64,000 nt of DNA from NCBI GenBank assembly GCA_026182355.1, contig JAPFBL010000381.1, positions 30,001 through 94,000 of the forward strand, written 5' to 3'. The notes below the pieces were generated by a model. The model ran no database searches. It had not been told where the DNA came from and was given only the letters and a program-made list of their open reading frames with translations. Positions 1-10,228 of the stretch are shown here, one piece after another (position 1 is the first letter of the stretch; every line of letters begins with the position of its first letter). Made by a program: the position numbers and the translations under genes. The stretch is from Hermatobates lingyangjiaoensis (Eukaryota; Arthropoda; Insecta; Hemiptera; Hermatobatidae).

Positions 1-420
1 TCTCTCTCTCTCTCTCACTATCTATCTCATTCACACACATGCCCACTCAGTCTGATTCACTCACTCACACTCACAGACTCATACATACATACTCACTCAC
101 TCACACTTTCACTCACATACACTCTCTCTCTCTCTCTCTCTCTATCTCATTCACACACATGCCCACTCAGTCTGAATCACTCACTCACACTCACAGACTC
201 ATACATACACACTCACTCTCTCACACTTTCACTCACATACACTCACTCTCTCTCACTATCTACCTCATTCACACACATGCCCACTCAGTCTGAATCACTC
301 ACTCACACTCACAGACTCATACATACACATTCACTCACTCACACTTTCACTCACATACACTCTCTCTCTCTCTATCTCATACACACATGCCCACTGATTC
401 TCTCTCTCTCTCACACACGC
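1..420. repeat. Minisatellite, about 119-bp unit, rich in TCAC/CT
   Basis: A block beginning ATGCCCACTCAGTCTGA recurs at 39, 159 and 277 (spacings 120 and 118), with a degraded fourth start near 386. Between these anchors the units consist of ACTC, CACA and CT runs. Reading frames through it give only Ser/Leu/His/Thr repeats and are not genes. The array probably continues to the left of the window. Confidence 0.9.
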
Positions 421-825
421 ACACGCTCACTCTTACTACACTATCCCCCCCCCACCCCCTCTATTAATCTGACCTCATACCTCTCAATACTACCCTTATA
501 CAAAGTCAAGTCAGTGTTGCTCACTCTAACACAAAGCCTAAGTGATGATTTCAATGGTTGGTCACCTGTTGCTGCTTGCTCACTCTCTCTCTCCGCCTTC
601 TTGCTGCCCCTAAACCCTTAGCAGTTGCAGTTAGGATTGCTCTGTCCTTGCGGTTGCTCTGTCAGCTTGGTTCCTTTGTTGCTAGCTAAAAGGTTTGGAT
701 CGCTGTCAAGCGATTCAGACATTTTATCGCATATTATATCGACTAGTCGTTCAAAAACAGCCTGAAAAAACAACAATCAGTTAATTCTAATGTAGTTCAA
801 TCACTTATTATGTGGTATTCACTCA
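421..825. other. No gene seen; simple-sequence edge then unique DNA
   Basis: The first part is degraded CT/AC sequence. The rest looks like single-copy intergenic or intronic DNA with no convincing coding frame, RNA gene or repeat end. Confidence 0.5.
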
Positions 826-1531
826 TTGTAGAATAAAAATCAAATGAAAAGCTCTCCACATATAAAAATTTAATGATATAAACAACGCATTTCAAACACG
901 TAGTGTTCTTCCTCAGGCATTAACTAAAAATCATTAGTTGTGCAATCCGTAATTGTGTGGTATTTACTCATTCTGAGGTAAAATTGATAAACCAACAAAG
1001 TATAGTGTCTTCCTGATGATGAACACAAAGTGTTCGAAACGCGTTGAATAAAACTTCATTTGTGTTGAGACTTTTGTTGGTTTATCCATTTTACCTCAGA
1101 ATGATTAACTAAAAAATACAATGACACCAGAGAGTTATCTATAGTACAAAGTAAATAAGTACAAAAATTAATATAAAATAAAATAAGGCAGAAAGTACGA
1201 ACCTAAGGATGAGTGCCTCTGAATAAGACTGACTGGTAATGGAATTACCATTCCATTATGGTATCCATGTATGGTATACCCCCACCCATGTCCATTCCAT
1301 TACCAGTCAGTCTTATTCAGAGGCACTCATCCTTAGGTTCGTACTTTCTGCCTTATTTTATTTTATATTAATTTTTGTACTTATTTACTTTGTACTATAG
1401 ATAACTCTCTGGTGTCATTGTATTTTTTTAGTTAATGCCTGAGGAAGAACACTACGTGTTCGAAACGCGTTGTTTATATCATTAAAATTTTTATATGTGA
1501 AGACCATTTCATTAGATTTTTACCCTACAAT
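826..1531. mobile_element. PLE-derived palindrome, family M, with a nested insertion
   Basis: The left arm (826-930 and about 1104-1245) is the reverse complement of the right arm (about 1290-1531). The right arm carries the core GCCTGAGGAAGAACAC, a 3-base loop, GTGTTC, GAA and the self-complementary ACGCGT at 1438-1472. The left arm is split at about 930-1104 by a second, smaller element with its own core at 1013-1046. A single right arm of the same family recurs at 45110-45280. Confidence 0.8.
931..1103 (+). mobile_element. Smaller palindromic element nested in family M
   Basis: Its ends are inverted: CTCATTCTGAGGTAAAAT near 968 and ATTTTACCTCAGAATGA near 1090. ATTAACTAAAAA is present on both sides, as expected of a target-site duplication. 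Between the arms, on the plus strand only, sits CCTGATGATGAACAC, AAA, GTGTTC, GAA, ACGCGT (1013-1046), a hammerhead-like core related to that of the host element. Confidence 0.65.
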
Positions 1532-1979
1532 GAACAATCAATTACTTTTTCAATTTTGCAAACATTCACAGATGATACGTGCTATACCAAAAATTGTTAT
1601 AAATTATAAAACATTAAACAATATCATTATTAGTACACTCCATAACTGTCGTTAGATCTTTAGTGTCTTTTACGTTTTCCAGCTTTAGACACTGAGCTCA
1701 AATTTGATTTTATTCTAGGCATACTTCTTATTTAGTACGCGTATAGCTAGGACTCACTTTTTTAAAGCAAGCAAATTATGATAAAGACAAATTAAATTAA
1801 AATTAACTAACAATATCCTATTAGCTACAATATCAGCCACCTAAAAAAAGCTGTATATTTTTACTTACGTACCAGAAGATGTTTCTGTCTTTGATGAGTA
1901 TTTTACATAAAATTCCGATACGTACGTGGTATTCCAAATTTTTGTTAAAAATTATAGAATATTAAAAAATATCATCATT
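1532..1979. repeat. Old diverged copy of the unit duplicated at 2306-3345
   Basis: The stretch 1684-1835 matches 2306-2450 and 2911-3050 (shared ACTGAGCTCAAATTTGATTT and TTATTTAGTACGCGT), with many substitutions. The rest of the segment is AT-rich with no gene. Confidence 0.6.
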
Positions 1980-2305
1980 AGTTTGGTTAGTTTGCAGTGG
2001 CAGTTCCACAAGGGAACACACTTAGGCCGAGCATTGGCCATTTGTGATACCACACAATGAAGATTGATTCTACAGTGGGAGTACTAAATTTTGTCTAACT
2101 GAAATGTATTTAGAGTAGGGATCTTTAACGATTACCCGACATCGTACAGGCTCGGGACCGACGGTTTAACGTCCTTCTCCGAGGGACGACGCGCTCAGAT
2201 TTATTCACTTCTCCCGCGTGAATAAATCGAGGGCCAGGTGAGGATCGAACCCCGGTCCTATAAGTTCAGAGGCGAGCACGTAACCACTGAGCTAGCCTGG
2301 CCGGC
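1980..2305 (-). mobile_element. tRNA-derived SINE, full-length copy
   Basis: Read on the minus strand it starts near 2303 with a tRNA-like head: an A-box-like TAGCTCAGTGGTTACGTG and a B-box-like GGGGTTCGATCC. It continues with a TTTATTCACGCGGGAGAAGT segment and ends near 1980 in GCAGTGGCAGTTCCAC read in reverse. The head is RNA polymerase III promoter-like. The same family is at 2758, 4702, 8590, 22225, 49675 and 56235. Confidence 0.85.
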
Positions 2306-3339
2306 TAGATACTGAGCTCAAATTTGATTTTATTCTAGGCGTACTTCTTATTTAGTACGCGTGTAGGAGGCAAGATTCATTTATTTAAAATGAACAAATT
2401 ATGATAAACATAAACGAAATTTAAAATAAACTAACAATACCTACTTGCTACAGCAGTGCTTCTCAAACAGTACGCCAGAGCGCACTGGTGGCTCTGGAAG
2501 GAAGCCAGGTGCCAAAGATAACGGAAGATTAAATTTTTTAAAACAAATTTATATTGTAAAAAATTGCATCTTTTTTTATTTATTTAAGAAACACCAAGTA
2601 CATATTTGGTTTTCAATCCCAGGCAAGCCTTCAGCGGTTGGTATTTTAAACTGGAAGGTAAATTTCTTTAATCTTTAAGCAGTATTGGATAATGCTTTCT
2701 CTTTTTCTTTCCTTTGGGGATTTCAATCTTTTGTTACTCTCTCTCTCTCTCTCTCTCGACCGACGGTTTAACGTCCTTCTCCGAGGGACGACGCGCTCAG
2801 ATTTATTCACTTCTCCCGCGTGAATAAATCGAGGGCCAGGTGAGGATCGAACCCCGGTCCTATAAGTTCAGAGGCGAGCACGTAACCACTGAGCTAGCCT
2901 GGCCGGCTAGATACTGAGCTCAAATTTGATTTTATTCTAGGCGTACTTCTTATTTAGTACGCGTGTAGGAGGCAAGATTCATTTATTTAAAATGAACAAA
3001 TTATGATAAACATAAACGAAATTTAAAATAAACTAACAATACCTACTTGCTACAGCAGTGCTTCTCAAACAGTACGCCAGAGCGCACTGGTGGCTCTGGA
3101 AGGAAGCCAGGTGCCAAAGATAACGGAAGATTAAATTTATTTAAAACAAATTTATATTGTAAAAATTGCAATTTTTATTTATTTAAGAAACACCAAGTAC
3201 ATATTTGGTTTTCAATCCCAGGCAAGCCTTCAGCGGTTGGTATTTTAAACTGGAAGGTAAATTTCTTTAATCTTTAAGCAGTATTGGATAATGCTTTCTC
3301 TTTTTCTTTCCTTTGGGGATTTCAATCTTTTGTTACTCT

Positions 3340-3345
<6 letters not shown>
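2157..3345. repeat. Tandem duplication, about 602-bp unit, SINE plus hAT end
   Basis: Unit 1 (about 2157-2758) and unit 2 (about 2759-3345) are nearly identical; equivalent landmarks lie 602 bases apart (2445 and 3047). Each unit starts inside the SINE, includes TTATTTAGTACGCGTGTAGG and a hAT-like terminus CAGTGCTTCTCAAAC, and ends in a CT run. The junction lies in (CT)n, which suggests misaligned exchange or slippage there. Confidence 0.85.
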
Positions 3346-3550
<205 letters not shown>

Positions 3551-3829
3551 TTAAAATAACTATTTCCTTTAATTTCCTATCACTTTTCTATTCTCAAAAA
3601 TTTCAGGACTTAATTGTCTTTACTAGAACTTTAAATGAAATTGAAATATTTTGAAAATAAAAAGTTACATGAAATTGAAGTATTTTTTAAAAAAAAATAA
3701 ATAAAAAAGAAATTTTATAAGGCTACATCAAACAACTAAATAACTAAATAAAATCAAAATAGTAATAGCAGGATAGCAGTCGACTTAACAGATAACCAAC
3801 CACCTTTATAACATTATTATTAAACATAT
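3551..3829. other. AT-rich DNA, nothing recognised
   Basis: No coding frame, repeat end or RNA gene could be supported. A-rich stretch near 3690. Confidence 0.5.
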
Positions 3830-4042
3830 AATCTATCGTCTCACCTCGTACATTACTGCCACAGCTGTCGGACCGGTTTTGGGTGTCACCCATCTTCAAC
3901 AAAAACTGATCAAATGAATCCTACCTATCTGTTTATATAACCTACCTACTATCCCAATATATAATATACTATCCCAATGCTGCCTAGATTTTATTAGTTA
4001 CTTAATTTACCACCACTTTATTTTATTTATTTTATTAATATA
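3830..4042 (-). mobile_element. PLE 3' flank with degraded hammerhead-like core
   Basis: It lies just downstream of the GIY-YIG remnant at 4043-4430. On the minus strand at about 3905-3870 it reads TTGAAGATGGGTGACACCC followed by an A-rich core and GGTCCGACAG. This is a worn version of the hairpin motif seen in other PLE arms. A better-preserved oppositely oriented arm lies at 4520-4600. Confidence 0.5.
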
Positions 4043-4430
4043 TTAGTTATTATTATTTAGTCTAATTCTTTTCCTATTATTTTCATCTTTGTCATGTCTG
4101 TCAAGTCGTCGTTTTATTTTCTTTAAGGGTTTAAATAGTGTGTCGCTTTGATGATTTACTTGTTCGTTTATTAGATTACCCCATTCTTTATGTTTAAATA
4201 TCTCGAATTCTTCCTTTACGTTTAGTCTTTTTCCTTTCTGTCCTGTTTTTATTAAGGTCATTGAATTTTCTAAACTGTCCGGTTCATGACCCTGTTCTGT
4301 TAAGTGTTCGCGTAATTAGATTTGTTTGTATTATTTAGATAATCTTTAATGTGTTCCTTATTCTTAGTTTTAGGGTCCTTCCCGTTTGTCCTATATATAT
4401 ATGATTACAATTTTTATTTTTACATTTTAT
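4043..4430 (-). pseudogene. PLE GIY-YIG endonuclease remnant
   Basis: GIY-YIG domains nick DNA to start insertion of Penelope-like retroelements. Read leftward from about 4430 the fragments are CKNKNCNHIYIGQTGRTLK, then EHIKDYLNNTNKSNYAN, then HLTEQGHEPDSLENSMTLIK, then GKRLNVKEEFEIFKHK with LINEQ. These show the YIG half of the motif, the Cys-rich lead-in and the usual C-terminal helix. At least two frameshifts separate the pieces, so this is a fossil. Only the last piece (72 codons ending at 4043) is an uninterrupted frame. Confidence 0.75.
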
Positions 4431-4499
4431 ATACTCCGCTTTTTTCATATTTATTTTCCGTTGAGTTATCTAGGCTATGGTTTATTGAATTATAATTCA

Positions 4500-4610
4500 A
4501 TTCAATTGAATATAACAGCTCAGTAGGTTTGCTGCGATTGAAGATGGACAACGTCCGAAAGCGCTCCAACTCTAGGATCATCTTACGAGGTATGATAATA
4601 AATCATCTTA
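4500..4610 (+). mobile_element. PLE terminal arm with hammerhead-like core
   Basis: At 4530-4565 the plus strand reads TTGAAGATGGAC, AAC, GTCC, GAA, then AGCGCT, which is self-complementary. The arm points away from the GIY-YIG fossil and matches the worn arm at 3830-3900 in reverse, so the pair frames one decayed insertion. Confidence 0.6.
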
Positions 4611-4701
4611 CCTATTTCTAATATAAATCATATTAACCTCAGTGGTATTAACAATATGGATGTACATCAAACAAGTTGGAGTCGAAGTTTTAAAACCCTA
4701 A

Positions 4702-5026
4702 AGGGGACCAGGCTAGCTCAGTGGTTACGTGCTCGCCTCTGAACTGATAGGACCGGGGTTCAATCCTCACCTGGTCCACGATTTATTCACGCGGGAGGTG
4801 AATAAATCTGAGCGCGTCGTCCCTCGGAGAAGGACATTAAACTGTCGGTCCCGAGCCTGTACGATGTCAGCTACTCGTTAAAGATCCCTACTCTAAATAC
4901 ATTTGAGTTAGATAAAATTTAGGACTCCCACTGTAGAATCAATCTTCATTGTGTGGTATCACAAAGGGCCAATGCTCGGCCTATGTGTGTTCCCTTGTGG
5001 AACTGCCACTGCAACCTAACCTAACC
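4702..5026 (+). mobile_element. tRNA-derived SINE with 13-bp target duplication
   Basis: The best-preserved copy, 325 bp. It opens with GGACCAG and closes the tRNA-like head with CTGGTCC, which pair as an acceptor stem. The A-box-like TAGCTCAGTGG and B-box-like GGGTTCAATCC lie between. The 3' end is AACCTAACCTAACC, a short telomere-like tandem tail. TTTAAAACCCTAA occurs exactly at 4689-4701 and 5027-5039, a perfect target-site duplication showing retroposition. It lies downstream of the last Rab3 exon seen here, probably within the next intron. Confidence 0.92.
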
Positions 5027-5162
5027 TTTAAAACCCTAATGTAATTGATATAGTTGGAAACAGTATTTTGGGGCGACTGTTGAGAAGTCAGTTTTTGGAA
5101 TCGGCGATGAGATAGCCGTGGTCGGATGAGGGATAAGACTGTGTGCATGATGGTGTAGCTAC

Positions 5163-5334
5163 CTTAACGTGGATGTTCTCTTTAGCGGAAGTTTCAAAGA
5201 ACTCGACTCCCAGCTGCTCTGCCAGCTGTTTACCTCTGTCATAGCTGATGACTCGCTCATCCTCCATGTCGCATTTGTTGCCAACAAGAATGACTTGCGC
5301 ACTGTCCCATGAATAGGTCTTGATCTGAGTGACC
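5163..5334 (-). CDS. Rab3: Rab3 GTPase, fourth coding exon
   Basis: The 172-base exon completes the Trp codon split by the previous intron and encodes residues 114-171: [20 protein letters not shown], then [20 protein letters not shown], then [21 protein letters not shown] is the G4 guanine-binding motif and TSAK is G5. The acceptor is CTTGCAG at 5335 and the donor is AAG|GTAGCT at 5163, in phase 0. The following exon, which should carry the helix ending in the hypervariable tail and prenylated Cys-x-Cys, was not found between 1 and 5162, so it lies beyond the left edge. Identification is by the near-invariant Rab3 sequence TQIKTYSWD. Confidence 0.96.
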
Positions 5335-5394
5335 CTGCAAGCAGAACATGAGTCAGCACAAAGGGTGGTACAAGCCGGTACAGGGAAAAAATTG

Positions 5395-5566
5395 TGGGAG
5401 AAAAAACCCCGCGGGTGGAAAAAGAACCTCGGACGAAAAAATCCCCCGGAACAAAAAAAACCCTCGGAGGAAAAAATCACCCTGAGGAAAAAATCCCCGG
5501 AGGAAATAAACCCACGGAGGAAAAAATCCCCCGGAGGAAATAAACCCACGGAGGAAAAAAACACTA
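5395..5566. repeat. Short degenerate tandem repeat, 16-17 bp unit
   Basis: Units of the form CGGAGGAAAAAATCCCC alternate with CGGAGGAAATAAACCCA inside the intron just upstream of Rab3 exon 4. The purine-rich strand is the plus strand, so the Rab3 transcript carries TTTTTCCTCCG-type pyrimidine-rich sequence close to the exon acceptor. Confidence 0.8.
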
Positions 5567-5689
5567 GTTAATGATCAATCAGTCGTAACATGAGGTCTTT
5601 GTCAGAGTCAAAAACCCAACTGAAACACTAATCTTAGTATGCTTTAACCTTTTCTTACTGTGGTTGATCATATATATATAAACTCAAAA

Positions 5690-6188
5690 ATTGTTATTGA
5701 CCTCTTCTATTCTATTCACTGTTTCGTTATTGAGGGCTAGGTCAAATAAAAGAAAATAAACTCCTTTCTAGGCCGACGTTTCGATGTATTTGTACATCAT
5801 CTTCAGGGCTAAAATTAGAGTAAGACTATAATACATTTATCAAAACAATCTACAACTCACAAAGAGAAATAACACACATTTTTGTTAAGACCAACAGATA
5901 CATACAAAAGGTTATTTTATAATCAGAGTTGTTGAGTACACATCTATTTAAAAGTATCTGATTATAACTCAACAACTCTGATTATAAAATAACCTTTTGT
6001 ATGTATCTGTTGGTTTTAACAAAAGTGTGTGTTATTTCTCTATGTGAGTTGTAGATTGTTTTGATAAATGTATTATAGTCTTACTCTAATTTTAGCCCTG
6101 AAGATGATGTACAAATACATCGAAACGTCGGCCTAGAAAGGAGTTTATTTTCTTTTATTTAACCTAGCCCTCAATAACGAAACAATGA

Positions 6189-6190
<2 letters not shown>
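5690..6190. mobile_element. PLE-derived palindrome, family H
   Basis: Two arms of about 240 bp meet near 5945. The right arm has GCCCTGAAGATGATGTA, CAAA, TACATC, GAA, ACGTCGGC at 6096-6135 and the left arm its mirror at 5770-5815. Outer ends read ACTGTTTCGTTATTGAGG and its complement. (TA)n follows on the right. Another, shorter copy is at 36890-37255. It lies within the intron between Rab3 exons 3 and 4. Confidence 0.88.
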
Positions 6191-6235
<45 letters not shown>

Positions 6236-6238
<3 letters not shown>

Positions 6239-6354
6239 ATGATCAAACCACAATAAGAAAATGGGAAAGATTTTAGTTTTGCTTTCCCATTTTCTTATTG
6301 TGGTTTGATCATTGATTATTATTTCACGTGTTTATGCGAAATCTTTTTATGTAT
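6236..6354. mobile_element. Family A palindrome, short copy
   Basis: Arms reading GATCAAACCACAATAAGAAA meet near 6270, so the inner part with the hairpin core has been lost. The right side ends TTTCACGTGTTTATGCGAAA. (TA)n is on the left flank. Confidence 0.8.
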
Positions 6355-6369
6355 TAAAATAATCTATAA

Positions 6370-6610
6370 TCTATACTAATGTATTAAAATTGTTCATATC
6401 TATTAAAAGTGTTTCAAAAAAGTGTCTCAATGTTCTTTGGACATCTTATTTGAGAATTACCACCTTATATTCGTAAGACTGTCAGGAGACTGGAACAGCT
6501 TAGTTTGAAAGATTGTTAATGCTGAAGCTGCGGTACATTTCAACAAAATATGCCTCCAAGAAGATTTGCTGCCAACCTATACTAATATATATATAAATAT
6601 ATTTCATTGA
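6370..6610 (+). pseudogene. PLE ORF start fragment ending in (TA)n
   Basis: From 6430 the plus strand reads MFFGHLI, a stop, ELPPYIRKTVRRLEQLSLK, then after a one-base frameshift NAEAAVHFNKICLQEDLLPTYTNIYI. The last codons fade into TATATATAAATAT. The same fragment in better frame is at 30330-30487 on the minus strand. It is the N-terminal part of a PLE polyprotein cut off before the reverse transcriptase. Confidence 0.75.
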
Positions 6611-6753
6611 ACAACTGACCGTATTTCACTGATGTCATTTTCTTCACCAGTTTTTCAAGGTTTCTTCTTCTTCTTCTTCACCAGTTATATATATATATAT
6701 ATGCAATCTTTTTTGTATGGTGAGTGTAAAGAGATGTAGGTGGGGGTACATAC

Positions 6754-6872
6754 CAGTCTTGGACACTGTTGAAGGACTCTTCATTAGTTATGTCGTACAT
6801 GAGGATGAAGCCCATAGCTCCTCTATAGTAGGCAGTGGTGATGGTGCGATATCGCTCTTGACCAGCAGTGTC
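6754..6872 (-). CDS. Rab3: Rab3 GTPase, third coding exon
   Basis: The 119-base exon encodes residues 75-113 plus two bases of Trp114: [20 protein letters not shown] then [25 protein letters not shown], with the Trp ending the previous exon, is the G3/switch II motif. The acceptor is CTGTTCAG at 6873 and the donor is CTG|GTATGT at 6754 (phase 2). The sequence is that of the conserved Rab core; [20 protein letters not shown] is characteristic of Rab3/Rab8-type proteins and the flanking exons fix Rab3. Confidence 0.96.
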
Positions 6873-6899
6873 CTGAACAGAGGACGAATAGAGTTAGCA

Positions 6900-7025
6900 T
6901 GAATGAGTGAGGGGTGGGGGGGATACAAAGCGGGACAGAGAGAGAGAGAGAGAGAGAGAGGCAGAGAGAGAGGGAGAGAGAGAGTGGTGGAGGAGGAGAA
7001 ATAGAGTGGGGGGGATAAGGATGGA

Positions 7026-7104
<79 letters not shown>

Positions 7105-7198
7105 AGAAATAGAGTGGGGGGATAAGGATGGAGAGAGAGAGAGAGAGAGATTGAAGAGAGAGAGGTAGAGGAGAAGAAATAGAGTGGGGGGGATAAGG

Positions 7199-7264
<66 letters not shown>

Positions 7265-7300
7265 GAGGAGAAGAAATAGAGTGGGGGGATAAGGATGGAC

Positions 7301-7331
<31 letters not shown>

Positions 7332-7345
7332 GAGAGTAGAGTGGT

Positions 7346-7380
<35 letters not shown>

Positions 7381-7794
7381 GTAGAGGAGAAGAAATAGAG
7401 TGGGGGGATAAGGATGGAGAGAGAGAGAGAGAGATTGAAGAGAGAGAGGTAGAGGAGAAGAAATAGAGTGGGGGGATAAGGATGGAAGAGAGAGAGAGAG
7501 AGGGGAGAGGAGGAGAAAAGAGTGAGGAGATAAGAGATGGAGAGAGAGAGAGAGTAGAGGAGAAGAAATAGAGTGGGGGAGGATGGAGAGAGAGAGAGAG
7601 AGAGAGATGAGGAGGAGAAAGAGAGAGGAGAGAGAGATGAGTGGGAGAGGAGAAATAGAGTGGGGGGATAAGGATGGACAGAGAGAGAGAGAGAGAGAGA
7701 GGAGTGGGAGGAGGAGAAATAGAGTTGGGGGGGATAAGGATGGAGAGAGAGAGAGAGTGGCGGAGGAGGAGAAATAGAGTGGGGATAAGAATGG

Positions 7795-7877
<83 letters not shown>

Positions 7878-7912
7878 TGGTGGAGGAGGAGAAATAGAGT
7901 GGGGGGGATAAG

Positions 7913-7949
<37 letters not shown>

Positions 7950-8160
7950 GTGGAGGAGGAGAAATAGAGTGGGGGAGGATAAGGGTGGACAAGAGAGAGA
8001 GAGAGAGAGAGAGAGAGTGGTGGAGGAGGAGAAATAGGGTGGGGGGGTAAGGATGGACAAGAGAGAGAGAGAGAGAGAGAGAGTGGTGGAGGAGGAGAAA
8101 TAGAGTGGGGGGATAAGGATGGACAAGAGAGAGAGAGAGAGAGAAGACGAGGAAAGAGTC
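6900..8160. repeat. GA-rich minisatellite in Rab3 intron
   Basis: Runs of (GA)n alternate with a conserved spacer containing GAAATAGAGTGGGGGGATAA followed by GGATGGA, repeated more than a dozen times with varying GA length. The long Ser/Leu-Pro frames on the minus strand are translations of this array. It lies between Rab3 exons 2 and 3, so the pre-mRNA carries (CU)n. Confidence 0.93.
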
Positions 8161-8422
8161 AGCATGAGTGGAGGGGAGGGGTCTATGAGTCATAGAGTAC
8201 GAGTATGTTGTAGACGTTTGTATGTTGCAGATTCATGCATGATGGATTTGTATAATGATATGATATTTACTAACAATATGCATTGATTAATTGAGGAGAG
8301 AAGTGAATGATTTTTACAAAGGGTGACAGACAGTAAAGTTAAAAAGAGATAGGAGCAGACAGGAAGACATAGGAAAGAGATAGAGACAGGAGGAAGAGGT
8401 AGTAAGTGATAAAGGCACTGAC

Positions 8423-8528
8423 CCAGATCTGGAGCTTGACTCGTTTGTCGTGCCTAAAGACTGTTTTCACTTTGAAATCTATACCCACTGTCGACACAAA
8501 GGCAGAAGTAAAGCTGTCATCTGCATAC
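8423..8528 (-). CDS. Rab3: Rab3 GTPase, second coding exon
   Basis: The 106-base exon starts by completing Arg39 (AG|G) and encodes [20 protein letters not shown] then [15 protein letters not shown], residues 40-74. STVGIDF contains the switch I (G2) Thr that coordinates magnesium. The acceptor is GTTTCAG at 8529 and the donor is TGG|GTCAGT at 8423 (phase 0). [18 protein letters not shown] matches invertebrate Rab3 closely. Confidence 0.96.
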
Positions 8529-8589
8529 CTGAAACAAACAATCTATCAAACACACAGCAATAGTCGACGTCTGCAAACAACTGCTGTCA

Positions 8590-8705
8590 GCATCTTGAGG
8601 TACGGGGTTCGATCCCCGCCTAGGAAATAATGTTAAACCGCCAGTCCCGAGCCTGTACCATGTCAGGTACCCCTTAAAGATCACTCCTTAAATAGTATTA
8701 GGAAT
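8590..8705 (+). mobile_element. SINE fragment
   Basis: Contains the B-box-like GGGGTTCGATCCCCGCC and the downstream GTCCCGAGCCTGTACCATGTC of the SINE family, truncated at both ends. It sits about 60 bases upstream of Rab3 exon 2 in the transcript sense, inside the intron. Confidence 0.75.
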
Positions 8706-8748
8706 ATATATACCTATATATTATATATATATATATATATACGAGTAT

Positions 8749-9069
8749 AAACTAGAATTTAAAAAGAAGACATAGAAAGGAAACCACTGAACTCACTACT
8801 ATATTTCGATGTCCTCGTCTTCAGGAATAGATGTGAATCGCTCCAAAGGCTGATAACGACTCAATATATAAGCATATATTGAGACAACACACATATATTG
8901 TAAAGACGTAAAGATCTCTTTTATTTAGACGACACAATATATATATATATATATATTGTCGTTATCAGCCTTTGGAGCGATTCACTTCTTTTCCTGAAAA
9001 CGAGGATATCGAAATATAGTAGTGAGTTCAGTGGTTTCCTTTCTATGTGTTCTTTTTTAAATTCTAGTT
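8749..9069. mobile_element. PLE-derived palindrome, family E
   Basis: Arms beginning AAACTAGAATTTAAAAAGAA and ending in the complement are separated by a (TA)-rich centre. The arms contain ATCGAAATATAGTAGTGAG with CTGAAAACGAGG before it, a weak form of the hammerhead-like core. A single arm of the same family is at 10497-10612. Confidence 0.8.
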
Positions 9070-9087
9070 TATATATATATATATATA

Positions 9088-9232
9088 TAACAGATTCAAT
9101 AATATATCGACCGTTTGATAGAATAGGTGTGTTCTCTAATCAAAATTCGGTCAAATTTTCTAGGTTTAAAAATCAAACTCTCATTGCCGACGTTTCGGTT
9201 TTATTTTAAAACCTTTTTCATAGGCATCTTTT
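9088..9232 (-). mobile_element. Single arm of family B
   Basis: Matches the outer part of the perfect palindrome at 12243-12515 (CCTATGAAAAAGGTTTTAAA in reverse), with the spelling CCGACGTTTCGGTTTTATTT. (TA)n lies on both sides. Confidence 0.8.
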
Positions 9233-9233
9233 C

Positions 9234-9290
<57 letters not shown>

Positions 9291-9292
<2 letters not shown>

Positions 9293-9575
9293 TGTAAACA
9301 GGAAAACGATCCAAAAGGACAACTAACGTTTCATGATGAATCACAAACAAAGAAATAAGGAACAAACACACTTACTGTCTCTAATTTTCGGTTGAACCGT
9401 CATCAGCAGAGTTGAGAAAGGGCACTTGACAAGTACGCTTGGTGTCCCTTTCTCAACTCTCCTGATGACGGTTCAACCGAAAATTAGAAACAGTAAGTGT
9501 ATTTGTTCCTTATTTCTTTGTTTGTGATTCATCATGAAACGTTTGTTGTCCTTTTGGATCGTTTTCCTGTTTACA

Positions 9576-9580
<5 letters not shown>
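9291..9580. mobile_element. PLE-derived palindrome, family C
   Basis: Arms begin TTGTAAACAGGAAAACGATC and meet near 9432. The right arm has TCTCCTGATGACGGTTCAACC, GAA, AATTAGA, so the bases before CTGATGA can pair with those after AATTA (helix I) while AATT is self-complementary. (TA)n tracts flank both ends. A partial copy is at 11815-11930. Confidence 0.85.
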
Positions 9581-9602
<22 letters not shown>

Positions 9603-9606
<4 letters not shown>

Positions 9607-9855
9607 CAATTAAAAGAAACGGTCCAGCGCACTTTTTTAAAATAAAATAAATTCAAAACGAAGGGAACACACAAAAAGACACAGACATAACTCACATCGA
9701 TATTTCGACCATCATCGTCATCAGGAGGTGTGAAGAGCGAAGAGCGAAGAGTCCCGCAGGAAGACAGGGCGGTACTGCCTGTCGAAATATCGATGTGAGT
9801 TATGTCTGTGTCTTTCTGTGTGTTTCCTTCGTTTTGAATTTATTTTATTTTATAT
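9603..9855. mobile_element. PLE-derived palindrome, family F
   Basis: The left arm runs from AATTAAAAGAAACGGTCC to a core read on the minus strand as CTCCTGATGACGATGATGG, TCGAAATATCGATGTGAG. The right arm is shorter, ending in TTTATTTTATTTTA, then (TA)n. Another copy is at 32690-32940. Confidence 0.85.
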
Positions 9856-9902
9856 TTATATATATATATATATTTATATATATTTATATATATATATATA
9901 TA

Positions 9903-10190
9903 TGAATTAAATACCACAATAAACAATATAAATTAATTAAAATGCTCCAAGACCTTTCGTCACAACATCATCAAAGAGCTAAATGAAACAACCAAAAAAA
10001 AAAAAAACATAATAACAAGTTATCCTGGCTGATTGAAGTCTTCAGTTCAAAGACTTCAATCAGCCAGGTTAACTTGTTACTATGTTTTTTTTTTTTGGTA
10101 GTTTCATTTAGCTCTCTGATGATGTGACGAAAGGCCTTAGATCATTTTAATTAATTTATAATGTTCATTGTGGTATTTAATTCATATATT
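9903..10190. mobile_element. PLE-derived palindrome, family G
   Basis: Arms share TTAACTTGTTA, GGCTGATTGAA and CTGATGATGTGACGAAAGG with the 3' end of the PLE at 33222-34244, where the same tail directly follows the GIY-YIG coding region. The palindrome is therefore two copies of a PLE 3' end joined head to head, without coding sequence. Confidence 0.88.
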
Positions 10191-10228
10191 ATATCAAGAG
10201 TTATTATAGATTATTAATTTATATATAT

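Noticed and set aside
4705..4780. A functional tRNA gene
   Set aside because: The head resembles a tRNA with a paired acceptor stem, but the T-stem does not pair well and the sequence continues as a SINE with a target-site duplication.
5010..5026. Telomere sequence (CCTAA repeats)
   Set aside because: Only about three units, exactly at the SINE 3' end before the target duplication.
6823..8193. Long minus-strand frames (over 400 codons) rich in Ser, Leu and Pro
   Set aside because: They are translations of a GA/CT minisatellite between Rab3 exons; no domain, and all frames are equally open.
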